Source of the DNA: UBA6019 sp035535055
GTDB taxonomy: Bacteria > Chloroflexota > Dormibacteria > Dormibacterales > Dormibacteraceae
Reading direction: 5' to 3'
Assembly: GCA_035535055.1 (NCBI GenBank)
Contig: DATLQT010000100.1
Span: forward strand, 18,470-82,469
DNA: 64,000 bases
This document shows, piece after piece, positions 37,198 to 45,254 of the stretch. Under the pieces are notes generated by a model. The model worked only from the letters and a program-made list of their open reading frames with translations. It did not search any database and was not told the DNA's origin. How positions within the stretch are numbered: the stretch's first letter is position 1; each line of letters starts with the position of its first letter. A program made the translations under genes and the position numbers.

Positions 37198-37252
37198 GCT
37201 TCCTTTACCCGGCGGTTGGCGGGCCGGCGGCCCCGCCCCTCAAACTGCCACC

Positions 37253-39055
37253 GTGACGCCCGAGCAGGTCCTCCGCGAAGTCTTTGGCATGGAATCGTTC
37301 CGGCCCGGCCAGCAAGCGGTGGTCGAGGCCCAGCTGGCCGGCCGCGACGTCCTCTCAGTAGCCCCCACCGGCTCCGGCAAGTCGATCAGCTATTGGGTGC
37401 CGGCGCTCGCCGGCGAGGGCCTGACCGTGGTGGTATCGCCCCTGATCGCACTGATGAAGGACCAGGTCGACCGCCTTCGCCAGCTCCGGATGCGGGCCGG
37501 CCTCATCAACTCGACGCTGACCCGCGCGGACCAGGTGGAAGCTCTGAGGGTGGCTCGGATGGGCGGCTTTCAGCTCCTCTACCTGGCTCCCGAGCGCCTT
37601 TCCCGGACCGGCTTTGTGGAGCGGCTGGCGGAGGCGCCGATCCGCCGGCTGGTGGTGGACGAGGCGCACTGCATCTCCAGCTGGGGCCACGACTTCCGGC
37701 CCGACTACCTGCTCTTGGGCAGCGCCCTCCAGGCCCTCGGCCGGCCGCCGGTCGGCGCCTTCACCGCTACGGCGACGCCGGAGGTGAGGGAGGACATCGC
37801 GAGGAACCTCGGCCTTCGCGATCCCTTCATCTCCGTCACCGGCTTCAACCGTCCCAACTTGCGGCTCGAGGTCGTCGCCGCCCGGGGCGCGCGGGAAAAG
37901 CTGGCCGTTCTCCGCCGGCGGCTCGACCCGGGCGGAGGCCGGGCGCTGGTCTACTGCGGCACCGTCGCCGGGTCGGAGGAGCTCGCCGCCGACATCAGCG
38001 GCTGGGGGATGCCAGCGCTCCCCTACAACGGGAGGCTGCCCGACGATGCCCGCCGGCGGGCCCAGGAGGACTTCGCCGCGGGCCGGGTCAAGGTGGTCGT
38101 CGCCACCTCGGCCTTCGGGATGGGCATCGACCTGCCCGACATCCGGCAGGTGATCCACTACCAGGCGCCCGGCTCAGTGGAAGCGTACTACCAGGAGGCC
38201 GGTCGGGCGGGACGAGATGGCGAGCCCGCAGTGTGCCTGCTGATCCACTCCGGCTCCGACCGTGAGCTGTACAGCTTCTTCATTGAGCGTGCCTTCCCCG
38301 AGCCGGTCGCCGGCGAGGCCGCCGCGGCCGAAAAACGCCACGCCTATGCCCGTTTGTCACAGATGACGGCATATGCCTCGATCCGGACCTGCCGCCACGC
38401 CCGGATCGCCGACTACTTCGGCGAGCAGGGCGTGGCCCGCAACTGCCAAGCCTGCGACAACTGCCTCGCGGGCGAGCGGCCGGCCGGCACGCCGGTGGCG
38501 GCCGGCGTGCTGCGCGCCGCGCTGGCCGGGGCGGCTCGATTCAGCGGGCGAATCGGGCTGGTGAACCTCGCGGCGGTGCTCGGGGGCCGGGAGACGAAGT
38601 GGACCCGGGAGCATTCCTGGGTGCGCAAGCTTCCCGCCCACAACACGTTGCCGGGGTGGCCGGAGGAGCGCGTCCGCAAGCTCTTCGCGGAGCTGATGGA
38701 GGCTGGCCTGGTCGCCCAGACACCCGGCCAGTACCCGATGGTGATGCTGACCGACGAAGGCCGGGAGGTCCTCGCTGGCCGCGCCGAGGCTGCTCTCACG
38801 CTCCCGACGGACACCGTCGCGGCCCCTGTCGCAGGCGCGCGCCCCGACCCGGACCTGTTCAAGCGCTTGCGCGCATGGCGGGCGGCCGTCGCTCATCGCG
38901 ACGGAGTCCCAGCCTACGTCGTCTTCCACGACCGCGCCCTCGCCGAGCTCGCGGCCCGGAGGCCGGCCGACCTGGAGGCGATGGCGGCCGTCCCGGGGGT
39001 CGGTCCCGCCAAGCTGGCCCGCTATGGGGACGAGCTCCTGGCGCTGCTGGGTTAG
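37253..39055 (+). CDS. recQ: ATP-dependent DNA helicase RecQ
   Basis: A 600-residue 3'-5' superfamily 2 helicase for recombination and fork repair. Motif I is APTGSGKSISYW (about residue 38), motif II VVDEAHCISSWGHDFRPDY (about 135), and motif VI QEAGRAGRDG. The zinc-binding region is seen as TCRHARIADYF and CQACDNC. The winged helix follows, and an HRDC domain (LFKRLRAWRAAVAHRDGVP) is at the C-terminus. This is the complete RecQ architecture. The start GTG 37253 follows CAAACT by 6 bases. Confidence 0.95.
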   Translation: MTPEQVLREVFGMESFRPGQQAVVEAQLAGRDVLSVAPTGSGKSISYWVPALAGEGLTVVVSPLIALMKDQVDRLRQLRMRAGLINSTLTRADQVEALRVARMGGFQLLYLAPERLSRTGFVERLAEAPIRRLVVDEAHCISSWGHDFRPDYLLLGSALQALGRPPVGAFTATATPEVREDIARNLGLRDPFISVTGFNRPNLRLEVVAARGAREKLAVLRRRLDPGGGRALVYCGTVAGSEELAADISGWGMPALPYNGRLPDDARRRAQEDFAAGRVKVVVATSAFGMGIDLPDIRQVIHYQAPGSVEAYYQEAGRAGRDGEPAVCLLIHSGSDRELYSFFIERAFPEPVAGEAAAAEKRHAYARLSQMTAYASIRTCRHARIADYFGEQGVARNCQACDNCLAGERPAGTPVAAGVLRAALAGAARFSGRIGLVNLAAVLGGRETKWTREHSWVRKLPAHNTLPGWPEERVRKLFAELMEAGLVAQTPGQYPMVMLTDEGREVLAGRAEAALTLPTDTVAAPVAGARPDPDLFKRLRAWRAAVAHRDGVPAYVVFHDRALAELAARRPADLEAMAAVPGVGPAKLARYGDELLALLG

Positions 39056-39065
39056 CCTTTTGAGG

Positions 39066-39728
39066 CTAGACCTCGACGGGCTCGGGGTCGGGGAGCGGAG
39101 CCGGCTGGTCCTCCTCCTCGGGCGGTTCGGAGGCCCACCAGCCGTCGTAGATGCCGCTGTTGGCGCGGGCGACCGCGCGCAGCGAGGCGCCCATGGTGGC
39201 GACATGCTCGGGCGTCGGCACGGCGCGGCTCACCGCCTCCAGCAGCCATCGGCCGGGGGGGCTGGGATCGACGTAGGTCGCGTAGCCGTCCGCCTCCAGC
39301 TGGGCGGCGACCCGGCGGGCGGCGGTCTCGCCCGCGAAGTAGAGGAACGCCTCCAGCACTGCCTCCTCAGCGAGGTCGAGGCCGATGTCGAGGAGGCGCG
39401 CGAAGATCTTCTCGTCGGTTATCTCAAGATCGCGGTCGACCTGCGGCTGCGGTGCCTGCGGAGGACGCTGCAACGGCCGTCGCCCGCGCTCGGCACCGCC
39501 GCCACCGCCGCCGCCGCGCCCCGATCCACGGCCGCTCCGACCGCCCTGCGCACGCGATCGGGGCTGGGCCGGTTGGGTGGCCGGAGCGGTCCCCTGGCCG
39601 GGCGCCGCCGGGTCGGCGGGCGTTCCTCGACCGCCGCGCCCCCGGCCCCGCCGCCGCCGCCGCGAGGAGCCGGGCAGACGGCCGGCGGCGGAGCCGCGGT
39701 CGTCCGAGGGAGGTGGGGTGGAGCTCAA
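39066..39728 (-). CDS. RraB-like ribonuclease-inhibitor domain protein with RG-rich N-terminus
   Basis: A 220-residue protein. The N-terminal 95 residues are low complexity with RG/RGG runs (RRRRRGRGRGGRG, GRGSGRGGGGGGG), the type of sequence that binds RNA. Residues about 100-200 look like the RraB family (regulator of RNase E activity): EAFLYFAGETAARRVAAQLE, a WLLEAVSRAVPT strand-helix and ARANSGIYDGWWAS, which matches the family's GGxYDGWE end. The C-terminus is acidic. I suggest TTG 39728 as start; the long frame beyond it overlaps the small gene at 39770. An RNA-degradation role is inferred from the family. Confidence 0.62.
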   Translation of the reverse strand: MSSTPPPSDDRGSAAGRLPGSSRRRRRGRGRGGRGTPADPAAPGQGTAPATQPAQPRSRAQGGRSGRGSGRGGGGGGGAERGRRPLQRPPQAPQPQVDRDLEITDEKIFARLLDIGLDLAEEAVLEAFLYFAGETAARRVAAQLEADGYATYVDPSPPGRWLLEAVSRAVPTPEHVATMGASLRAVARANSGIYDGWWASEPPEEEDQPAPLPDPEPVEV

Positions 39729-39769
39729 AACGCCTGCCAGCTTAGCTGTGGCGGTGCCCGCGCGGCGGA

Positions 39770-39913
39770 CTACCGCAGGAGCCAGGTCCTGCGGTCCCGC
39801 TCGAACTCGACGAGCTTGGCGAGGTCGCGGCTCTTCCAACGCGGCGCAAAGCTCCGCTTGTGAGGCTTGCATAGACCACAGGCACGATTCTTGATCTTGT
39901 GCCGCTTGCGCAT
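39770..39913 (-). CDS. Small basic CxxC protein (47 aa)
   Basis: ATG at 39911-39913 to TAG at 39770-39772, with a strong Shine-Dalgarno AGGAGG 8 bases upstream. The product begins MRKRHKIKNRACGLCKPHKR and is very basic. The CGLCKPHK motif is one I recall from tiny conserved hypothetical proteins of actinobacteria and relatives; it could bind zinc or nucleic acid. It precedes the RraB-like gene on the same strand, so the two may be co-transcribed in an RNA-related unit. Confidence 0.75.
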   Translation of the reverse strand: MRKRHKIKNRACGLCKPHKRSFAPRWKSRDLAKLVEFERDRRTWLLR

Positions 39914-39948
39914 GTGAGTTCCTCCTGGGCTGCGGCGCCAGGGCGGGG

Positions 39949-40365
39949 GAAGGCGTTCAAGCCCTATTTGCTTGGCTTAAAGCGAACAAACTGAATCGTC
40001 GCGTAAACAATGAGAGCGGCCAGCACGGCAACTGCGAGCTCCAAGGCGCCACGGCTGAGACTTGCCAAGGAAGGAATCGTTACAGCGATCCACGCGGTCA
40101 TAACAATGGAGCCGAGGCTGACCAGAGCCCAGCCGTTCCACTGCAATCCCTCCCTTGATGTGTACCACGTCTCCAGCCGGCGAGGCCGTGCGGCCCCTCA
40201 AGATGCGAGCTCAAACCAGTCGAGTGCCAGTGTGAGCCCAAGGGCGAGGAGTGCGACAGCAACTACCAGGCCCAACTGGGCACCTCCCCAAGCTTCATCG
40301 AATATGTGACGTTCGCTATCACGCCCGGCGTAGTGAGCCCGCTCTCGTAAGCGAAGTCTTTCTGT
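39949..40365 (-). pseudogene. Displaced copy of Rhs CT-B tail plus immunity-B gene, with premature stop
   Basis: These 417 bases match 44838-45254 without gaps at a constant offset of 4889, with about eight substitutions that I can count. The copy contains the last 30 or so codons of the orphan toxin tip and the whole overlapping membrane-protein gene (TTG 40275 to the stop at 39964). One substitution turns codon 26 from CGA to TGA (40198-40200), so the membrane protein is broken. It lies outside the putative integrative element, 2.5 kb left of its left repeat, next to toxin-antitoxin genes. Confidence 0.85.
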
Positions 40366-40521
40366 CGTGGGTCAGACTTTCTTGGACGGTCGGAAGTGTG
40401 ATGGCTGCCGGCGCTTTGGGAGGTAACGTACCGAGCGTCGGGCTGGCTACAAAAACAGGCCGATCAAGGAGGCGGCGATGGGTCGGGCCTGGCGCCGACG
40501 CCCTTCTTGGCCAGTCGGGGA

Positions 40522-40941
40522 TCACGGCGGCGGACGGGACCACGCTTCGTGGGCCCTCTCGACCGCCTCGTCGCGGCCGAGCTTTGCGATGTCAGCCGGC
40601 GCCATGCCGAGCTGGGTCGAGAGGACCGCGGCCGCCCACGCCGGCACCTGCTGGATCTCCTCTTCGGCGGGCGGAGCGCTCGGCCGGCCGACCGGCTTCT
40701 TCGTCCGGAGCGCCCTCCAGAAGTCCTCGTCGCTCACCCGGAGCTGGTCGCGGAGGATCGCCTTCCAGCGGCCCGGGCTCATCGCCTTGTTCTCGGAATG
40801 GGAGACTCGCGTCTCCAGTACGGTCCCGTCATCGAGGACGAGTCGGAAATAGCGGTGGTCGGCGCTCCGGCCCTCGTCAACCCCCTGCCACCCGTCGATT
40901 CGACAGAAGGCCTCGACCTCAGACCAGTCGGGGGTCTTCAC
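40522..40941 (-). CDS. HicA-like toxin candidate (cytotoxic translational repressor family)
   Basis: A 139-residue basic protein whose N-terminal half has the pattern VEAFCRIDGWQ...HRYFRLVLDDGTVLETRVSHSE followed by WKAILRDQLRVSDEDFW. This HicA-like small domain is found in proteins annotated as cytotoxic translational repressors, which act as mRNA interferases. The C-terminal half is Pro/Ala-rich. Its ATG overlaps the upstream antitoxin stop (40938-40941, ATGA). The usual gene order, antitoxin first, supports a toxin-antitoxin module. Activity is inferred. Confidence 0.65.
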   Translation of the reverse strand: MKTPDWSEVEAFCRIDGWQGVDEGRSADHRYFRLVLDDGTVLETRVSHSENKAMSPGRWKAILRDQLRVSDEDFWRALRTKKPVGRPSAPPAEEEIQQVPAWAAAVLSTQLGMAPADIAKLGRDEAVERAHEAWSRPPP

Positions 40942-41387
40942 GCGGTCGCGGCGGTCTTGGCCTTGGAATCCTCGAGAAGAAGGCCGAGGCGCCGGTCGGG
41001 CGACGTGACCTTGAAACGGAGCAGGTAGGGGAGGTGATGCGCCCGCTTGGTGCGACGGTAGAAGGCGTAGTCGGCAAGGAAGCGGTCGGAGTAAGCATCC
41101 AGCTCGTTCACCAGGTCATGCATCGCCTCGTCAACCGTCTCGCCGAAGCCGAGCAGCCCGAAGTCCGACAGGCGGGCGGTCACCTCGCCTTCTTCGAGGA
41201 TCAGCTCAGGCGCGAAGCGATAGGCGGAGAGGGCGTCGTCGGCAACCTCCTCCCCGAGGAGCAGGGCGCGCTCTCGCCCGCCGTTGCGGTCGATGACGTG
41301 GGCGTGGTGGCGGTGCACGGCGTCGGTCATGACCTCCGACAGGCCGGCCTTGGCCTTGCTGAACTCGATCTCTGCCTCGACCTTCAC
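40938..41387 (-). CDS. Antitoxin candidate with Phd-like N-terminus
   Basis: A 149-residue protein. The N-terminal SKAKAGLSEVMTDAVHRH...RERALLLGEEV resembles the Phd/YefM DNA-binding fold (xAxxxLSEL...VxxRNGxxxAVLL). The C-terminal two thirds (LSDFGLLGFGETVDEAMHDLVNELDAY) resemble a HicB-like beta-alpha segment that would clamp the toxin. It overlaps the downstream toxin candidate by four bases. Autoregulation is likely, as in most such modules, but I do not see an operator. Confidence 0.65.
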   Translation of the reverse strand: MKVEAEIEFSKAKAGLSEVMTDAVHRHHAHVIDRNGGRERALLLGEEVADDALSAYRFAPELILEEGEVTARLSDFGLLGFGETVDEAMHDLVNELDAYSDRFLADYAFYRRTKRAHHLPYLLRFKVTSPDRRLGLLLEDSKAKTAATA

Positions 41388-41445
41388 GGGTCAGATTATA
41401 GCCCTATTTGACCGATTTGACCACTGAATGCTCGCGCCGGTCGGC

Positions 41446-41801
41446 TCAGCCCCAGAAAACGGCCGTCGGGTCGCGCTCCACCTCGTCGAGCAGGTCCAGA
41501 AGCACGGGCGCCGGTCCGATGAGGTCGTAGATGTGCTAGCGCAGGTCTCGGTCCCGCCAAGTAGTAGGGACCACCGCGCCGGCCTGGCGTTGTACCGGAA
41601 TCTGGCGATGGGGAACCGCGTCCACGCATCGTCCGGCGAGACCGGGCGCCAGGGCACGCGCCTCTCGACGATCGTGGCGGCGCTGCCCTGGATCTCGTAG
41701 TCCAGGTGAACCTGGTCACGGGCGAAAGCCGGCACTCGCTTCTCGCAGTAGTCCCCGAGCTCTCGTTCAACCTGGCGGCGGACGAGTTCGGGCAGCGCCA
41801 T
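41446..41801 (-). pseudogene. DUF3024 protein, frameshifted
   Basis: The first 75 residues are good DUF3024 sequence (MALPELVRRQVERELGDYCE, VERRVPWRPVSPDDAWTRFP, ARFRYNARPARWSLL). The rest of the domain (HIYDLIGPAPVLLDLLDEVE, RDPTAVFWG) is present but in another frame and interrupted by an in-frame TAG, ending with TGA at 41446-41448. At least one indel and one nonsense change are needed, so it is probably dead. It overlaps nothing and directly follows the recombinase gene. Confidence 0.75.
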
Positions 41802-42723
41802 CTATTGCTCCTGTCTCAGCGCCGCCATCAGGGCCTGGTGGGCGTCGGTCGGGGTCAGGTGGGCGTAGACCTGCTGGATCATCGCCAGCGAGGTGTGGCC
41901 GAGCACCTGGGTGACCAGCAGCGGGTTCATCCCCCGCCGGAGCATGTGGGTGGCGGCGCTGTGGCGGAAGACGTGAGGGTGGACCCGCTTCTGGATCCCC
42001 GCCCGCTCGTCGAGGTCGCGGACCAGCTGCTGGACGCCGGATTCGGTGAGGGCGTCGTAGTCGCCGGTGGTCCGGCTCCGGCGGCGGGAGAGGAAGAGCC
42101 GCTCGCTGTTGGTGTCCTTGGGCCGCTGCCGTTCCGCGTAGCGGGTGAGTCGCCGGTAGAGTGCCGGCGAGACCGGCACCAGCCGCTCCCGGTCGCCCTT
42201 GCCGCGGATCTTGAGAAATGGGTCGCGGTCGCGCTCGGCGACGTCCCTGAGGCGGAGCTGGACCAGCTCGCCGACCCGGATCCCGGTGTCGGCCAGGAGC
42301 CGGATGATGAGCCCGTCACGCTCCGAAGTGGCGGCGTCCTCGAGCTGCTGGATCTCCTCCCGGCTCAGGACCTCGACCAGCTTCTTGGGCAGCTTGGGAA
42401 CGGTGACATCGCCCTCGATCTTCTCCCCCTCCCCGCGTGCCCAAGCGACAAGCCCCTTGGCCGCCTTGGCGTAGCTCCAGGCCGTGTGCTTGCTGAGCGG
42501 CCCCCGCTTGCCGCCGTGCTCGAGCAGGTCGCCGACGAACTGATCGAGGACCCGACCCGTGAGCTGCGAAGCCTCAGTGATCGAGTGGTCGGCGCACCAG
42601 GGCAGGAAGACCGCCCGCAGCGGGTAGCCGTAGGCGTGGCGGATGGTCTTGGGCGAGGTAGTCCTCGACCAGCTGGGCGAGGGCGCGGGGGACCGTTTTG
42701 AGGACGACTTTGAGTTCGGTCAT
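41802..42723 (-). pseudogene. Tyrosine recombinase (XerC/D-like integrase) with one N-terminal frameshift
   Basis: From ATG 42723 the frame gives MTELKVVLKTVPRALAQLVEDYL. Near 42655 the protein continues in another frame: TIRHAYGYPLRAVFLPWCAD, a SAM-like core-binding domain, then the catalytic domain. The catalytic set is complete: Arg in DTGIRVGELVQL, HxxR in HPHVFRHSAATHM, His in VLGHTSLAMIQQ and Tyr in VYAHL. One indel thus separates about 25 N-terminal residues from an otherwise whole enzyme. It is either recently inactivated or a sequencing error. It lies 153 bases left of the left att-like repeat. Confidence 0.82.
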
Positions 42724-42875
42724 GGCGCGATAGAGCTATACCTACAACATCAGCGACCTTGCTCAAAAGCCGCTCTTTAGCAGCCCTACCTCTAGCACGG
42801 TTAGGTTAAGTCGACAATGGTGTTAAGCAGGTCGAACTCATTTGGTTGCGCTCCTAATGAATTCGAAGAAAGAAG

Positions 42876-42892
42876 GTGGAGCGGGAGACGGG
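42876..42892. repeat. Left att-like direct repeat
   Basis: GTGGAGCGGGAGACGGG, identical to 58612-58628 at the 3' end of tRNA-Gly(GCC). Bases to the right contain CTCCCG, forming a short hairpin with CGGGAG. The stretch from 42724 to 43027 has no other gene. Confidence 0.75.
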
Positions 42893-43027
42893 AATCTCGC
42901 TCCCGAGTGCCAGGGCTCCGGTTGAATTCGTCTACCGGCTCGCCCCGCTACCCCTGGATGAATACAGATGACTACGGAAATTTGTATTCATTCCTTCATG
43001 CTTCGACGGCTGCATGTCGCGGGCTGA

Positions 43028-43660
43028 CTACCCTGGCCAACCCCGGGGTCCTGGGCGTGGCGCCGGCGGGGTCCCACCCCCCGCGCGACCCCTGTGACCG
43101 GTGCCTCTGGCGGCTCCGGCCGCGAGCAAGGAGCGGTTCACGCGCTCAAGGTCGAATCGTTCTGGGTCGAACTCCCCGCCTAGCCACTGGCGGTACTCGT
43201 CGTGCCTCGGATGGCGTGGATCTTGAAGGGCATCGTGCAACTCCGCATACCCGTGTGGGCCGCCGCAGTCTTCGGGTGGGCATGCCCGCTCGCCCCCGAG
43301 ACAGCGAGGCAATGGAGCCGCCACTGTCTCGATTGGCAACTCGTCCTCGACCACGATCAGGTGTTCCCACCCATCTCCGAAGTCGTACTCGTAGATGCAG
43401 GTTGAGCCTCGGCGCGGAGCGATCTGGTTGAGGCTGATCGACCGGTAGTCGATCGGCCCCCGATCGTCCTCGTCAGGCTCGGCGAAGCGGACGTCTCCAA
43501 CCTTGAACTGATGAAGGTGGGAGTCGCTCCAGCCCATGACGGCCTGCAGGACGCCGTGAAGGCGCCTCAAATTCAAGTTCTGGGGCACAAGCACCCGGCG
43601 CCAGATCGGCGATTCGATGCCGATCAGGCTGACCCGCAGCTGGAAAACGTCGTCAGGCAT
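43028..43660 (-). CDS. Plasmid pRiA4b ORF-3 family protein
   Basis: About 210 residues of the pRiA4b ORF-3-like family, common on plasmids and IS1096-like elements and of unknown biochemical role. The family core is clear: FQLRVSLIGIESPIWRRVLV, HGVLQAVMGWSDSHLHQF, YEYDFGDGWEHLIVVED and GGPHGYAEL. The C-terminal tail is Gly/Pro/Arg-rich. I choose ATG 43660 because GAGG lies 6 bases upstream and the family begins a few residues before FQLRV; ATG 43702 and 43738 are alternatives. It is the first gene inside the left end of the putative element. Confidence 0.8.
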   Translation of the reverse strand: MPDDVFQLRVSLIGIESPIWRRVLVPQNLNLRRLHGVLQAVMGWSDSHLHQFKVGDVRFAEPDEDDRGPIDYRSISLNQIAPRRGSTCIYEYDFGDGWEHLIVVEDELPIETVAAPLPRCLGGERACPPEDCGGPHGYAELHDALQDPRHPRHDEYRQWLGGEFDPERFDLERVNRSLLAAGAARGTGHRGRAGGGTPPAPRPGPRGWPG

Positions 43661-43909
43661 ACTGAACCTCGGCACGGGGGCCTCCGCTGAGTGCATCTTC
43701 ATCGTTTGAATTTTGATCCGCTTCCGGACGTGTATCACCGCCTGCTGCTCGTCAGACGGCGTGTACCACGAACAACGTCACGGCCCGAGGCCGCCTCCTC
43801 GCTGGCTTCCTCCACCGGACGAATTCGAGCGGGAGCGGCGACCTACCGCCCTGGGGGGCCGCCATCACCCAGTCCCCAGGTGTCAACGAAAGCGGGTCAA
43901 CTCCACAAC

Positions 43910-44140
43910 TCATTTCACGACTGAGTCCCAAATGAAGTAGCCAGCGGCCACATACATCCCAATCCCAACCACTGCGAACCATGCCCGCTCGATGGGTCCG
44001 GCAATCGTGTTGGTGCCGACCCGCCACCAATAGCCCGCCCGTAGCACGGGCAGTTGGGGCTTGACCGCAGTAAGTAAGGTGATGGACCCGAGTAGAACCA
44101 TTAAGAAGACTCCGACGATCACAGCCACTTCGCCACCCAT
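43910..44140 (-). CDS. Putative Rhs immunity protein C (two-helix membrane protein)
   Basis: A 76-residue protein with two hydrophobic helices (VAVIVGVFLMVLLGSITLL and AVVGIGMYVAAGYFIW) joined by a loop with GYWWRVGTNT. It is clearly homologous to the 77-residue protein at 45776-46009: both have G(F/Y)WWR, a following T.T, RA and AAGY at matching places. Its ATG 44140 lies inside the 3' end of orphan Rhs tip C (22-base overlap), the position of an immunity gene. As the tip has no start codon, this gene may be silent or expressed alone. Immunity function is inferred from position only. Confidence 0.6.
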   Translation of the reverse strand: MGGEVAVIVGVFLMVLLGSITLLTAVKPQLPVLRAGYWWRVGTNTIAGPIERAWFAVVGIGMYVAAGYFIWDSVVK

Positions 44141-44702
44141 GAAGCCGCCGAGTGCCCAGCGCTCGCCGCGGTAACGAGAGGATCGTTAACTTCTGCGGCG
44201 ACCCAGTTCCATTGGTAGACGTTCGAGTAAGTGTCGTAGCTCGCAATCCCATAACCACCTGTGATTCCAGGCGTTCCCTCTGGGTAGCTTGCGCCCTCAA
44301 CATCGACTGGCTTGCCGTTCACTCCGGTCCCTGTTGAGCTCGAGATTGTGCCTCCCAAAAATCCCGCGCCAGCACCTGCACGGTTCAAGGTGTTGATCGC
44401 GGTCACCCGGTCGGCGGCGTCGTAGCCGTAACCCTGGCTGCCGCCCGAGGTCAGTGGGTTGACGGTGTCGTAACCGTAGCTGCTGGTCCCGTCCGAGGTC
44501 AGCTGGCCGGCCGCGTCGCGGCCGTAGGTCTCGCTGAAGAAGGGCGAGCTGCTTGCCTGCTGGTCGGAGATCGAGGTCAGGTGGCCGGCGCGATCGTAGC
44601 CGTCGGTCGCGGTGACCGTGTTCGGGTAGGCGATGCCGGTCAGCTCGCTGTTGGCGTCATATGAGTAGGTCGTCTGGTGGCTCAGCCAGTCGCTGACCGT
44701 CT
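44119..44702 (-). pseudogene. Orphan Rhs tip C: core fragment plus C-terminal domain, no start codon
   Basis: The part 44390-44702 encodes YD-repeat core nearly identical to residues coded at 47198-47510 of the main rhs gene (SYDANSELT, YDRAGHLTSI, SQGYGYDAADRVTAIN). At the AINT coding position it switches to a C-terminal domain with SSSTGTGVNGKPVDVE, a NVYQWNWVAAEVNDP segment and the end SWVAKWL, homologous to the main CT. The frame is open throughout but has no ATG/GTG/TTG before the core fragment, so it looks like a silent cassette. The stop at 44119 lies within the immunity C gene. Confidence 0.78.
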
Positions 44703-44837
44703 TGGAACCGGAACCGGACCTCGGTCACCGACGCCAACAACCATTCGACCAGATCCACCTTCGACTACGACAACGAGCTGACCTCCTCACCCGGCCGGAC
44801 AGCTCGCTAAGTGGATCGGTGACGGTGGCGGGTCGCC
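44703..44837 (+). pseudogene. Inverted fragment of rhs core
   Basis: On the + strand this encodes NRNRTSVTDANNHST and FDYDNELTSSPGR, matching the main rhs protein segment NRNRTSVTDANNHTT...FDYDNELT that is encoded on the - strand at about 48010-48090. So about 110 bases of core sequence are inverted here. The last 25-30 bases (44818-44837) match rhs in the original orientation again, up to the edge of the 417-bp repeat. Confidence 0.7.
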
Positions 44838-45254
44838 GAAGGCGTTCAAGCCCTATTTGCTTGGCTTAAAGCGAACAAACTGAATCGTCGCGTAAACAAT
44901 GAGAGCGGCCAGCACGGCAACTGCGAGCTCCAAGGCGCCACGGCTGAGACTTGCATAGGAAGGAATCGTTACAGCGATCCACGCGGTCATAACAATGGAG
45001 CCAAGGCTGACCAGAGCCCAGCCGTTCCACTGCAATCCCTCCCTAGATGTGTACCACGTCTCCAGCCGGCGAGGCCGTGCGGCCCCTCGAGATGCGAGCC
45101 CAAACCAGTCGAGTGCCAGTGTGAGCCCAAGGGCGACGAGCGCGACAGCAACTACCAGGCCCAACTGGGCACCTCCCCAAGCTTCATCGAATATGTGACG
45201 TTCGCTATCACGCCCGGCGTAGTGAGCCCGCTCTCGTAAGCGAAGTCTTTCTGT
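44838..45254. repeat. 417-bp direct repeat, copy B (with 39949-40365)
   Basis: It covers the immunity-B gene and the last 30 or so codons of orphan tip B. Copies are colinear and gap-free, with about eight mismatches counted by eye. This copy is the intact one. Confidence 0.88.
44853..45164 (-). CDS. Putative Rhs immunity protein B (membrane protein)
   Basis: From TTG 45164 a 103-residue protein with three hydrophobic segments: LGLVVAVALVALGLTLALDW, WALVSLGSIVMTAWIAVTIP and LELAVAVLAALIVYATIQF. A basic cytosolic loop (RGAARPRRLETWYTSREG) joins the first two. The frame is open far upstream, but the TTG overlaps the stop of orphan tip B (45152-45154) by 13 bases, exactly the arrangement of the other two Rhs/immunity pairs. 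A defective copy exists at 39964-40275. It is unlike immunity A and C in sequence. Function as immunity is inferred. Confidence 0.6.
   Translation of the reverse strand: MGLVVAVALVALGLTLALDWFGLASRGAARPRRLETWYTSREGLQWNGWALVSLGSIVMTAWIAVTIPSYASLSRGALELAVAVLAALIVYATIQFVRFKPSK

Noticed and set aside
39385..39894. Pro/Arg-rich + strand frames
   Set aside because: Shadows of the RG-rich N-terminus of the RraB-like gene on the other strand.
42881..42904. Hairpin CGGGAG...CTCCCG as a terminator
   Set aside because: One arm is the tRNA acceptor sequence in the att repeat, there is no T-tract, and the segment reads in frame as a possible recombinase tail.
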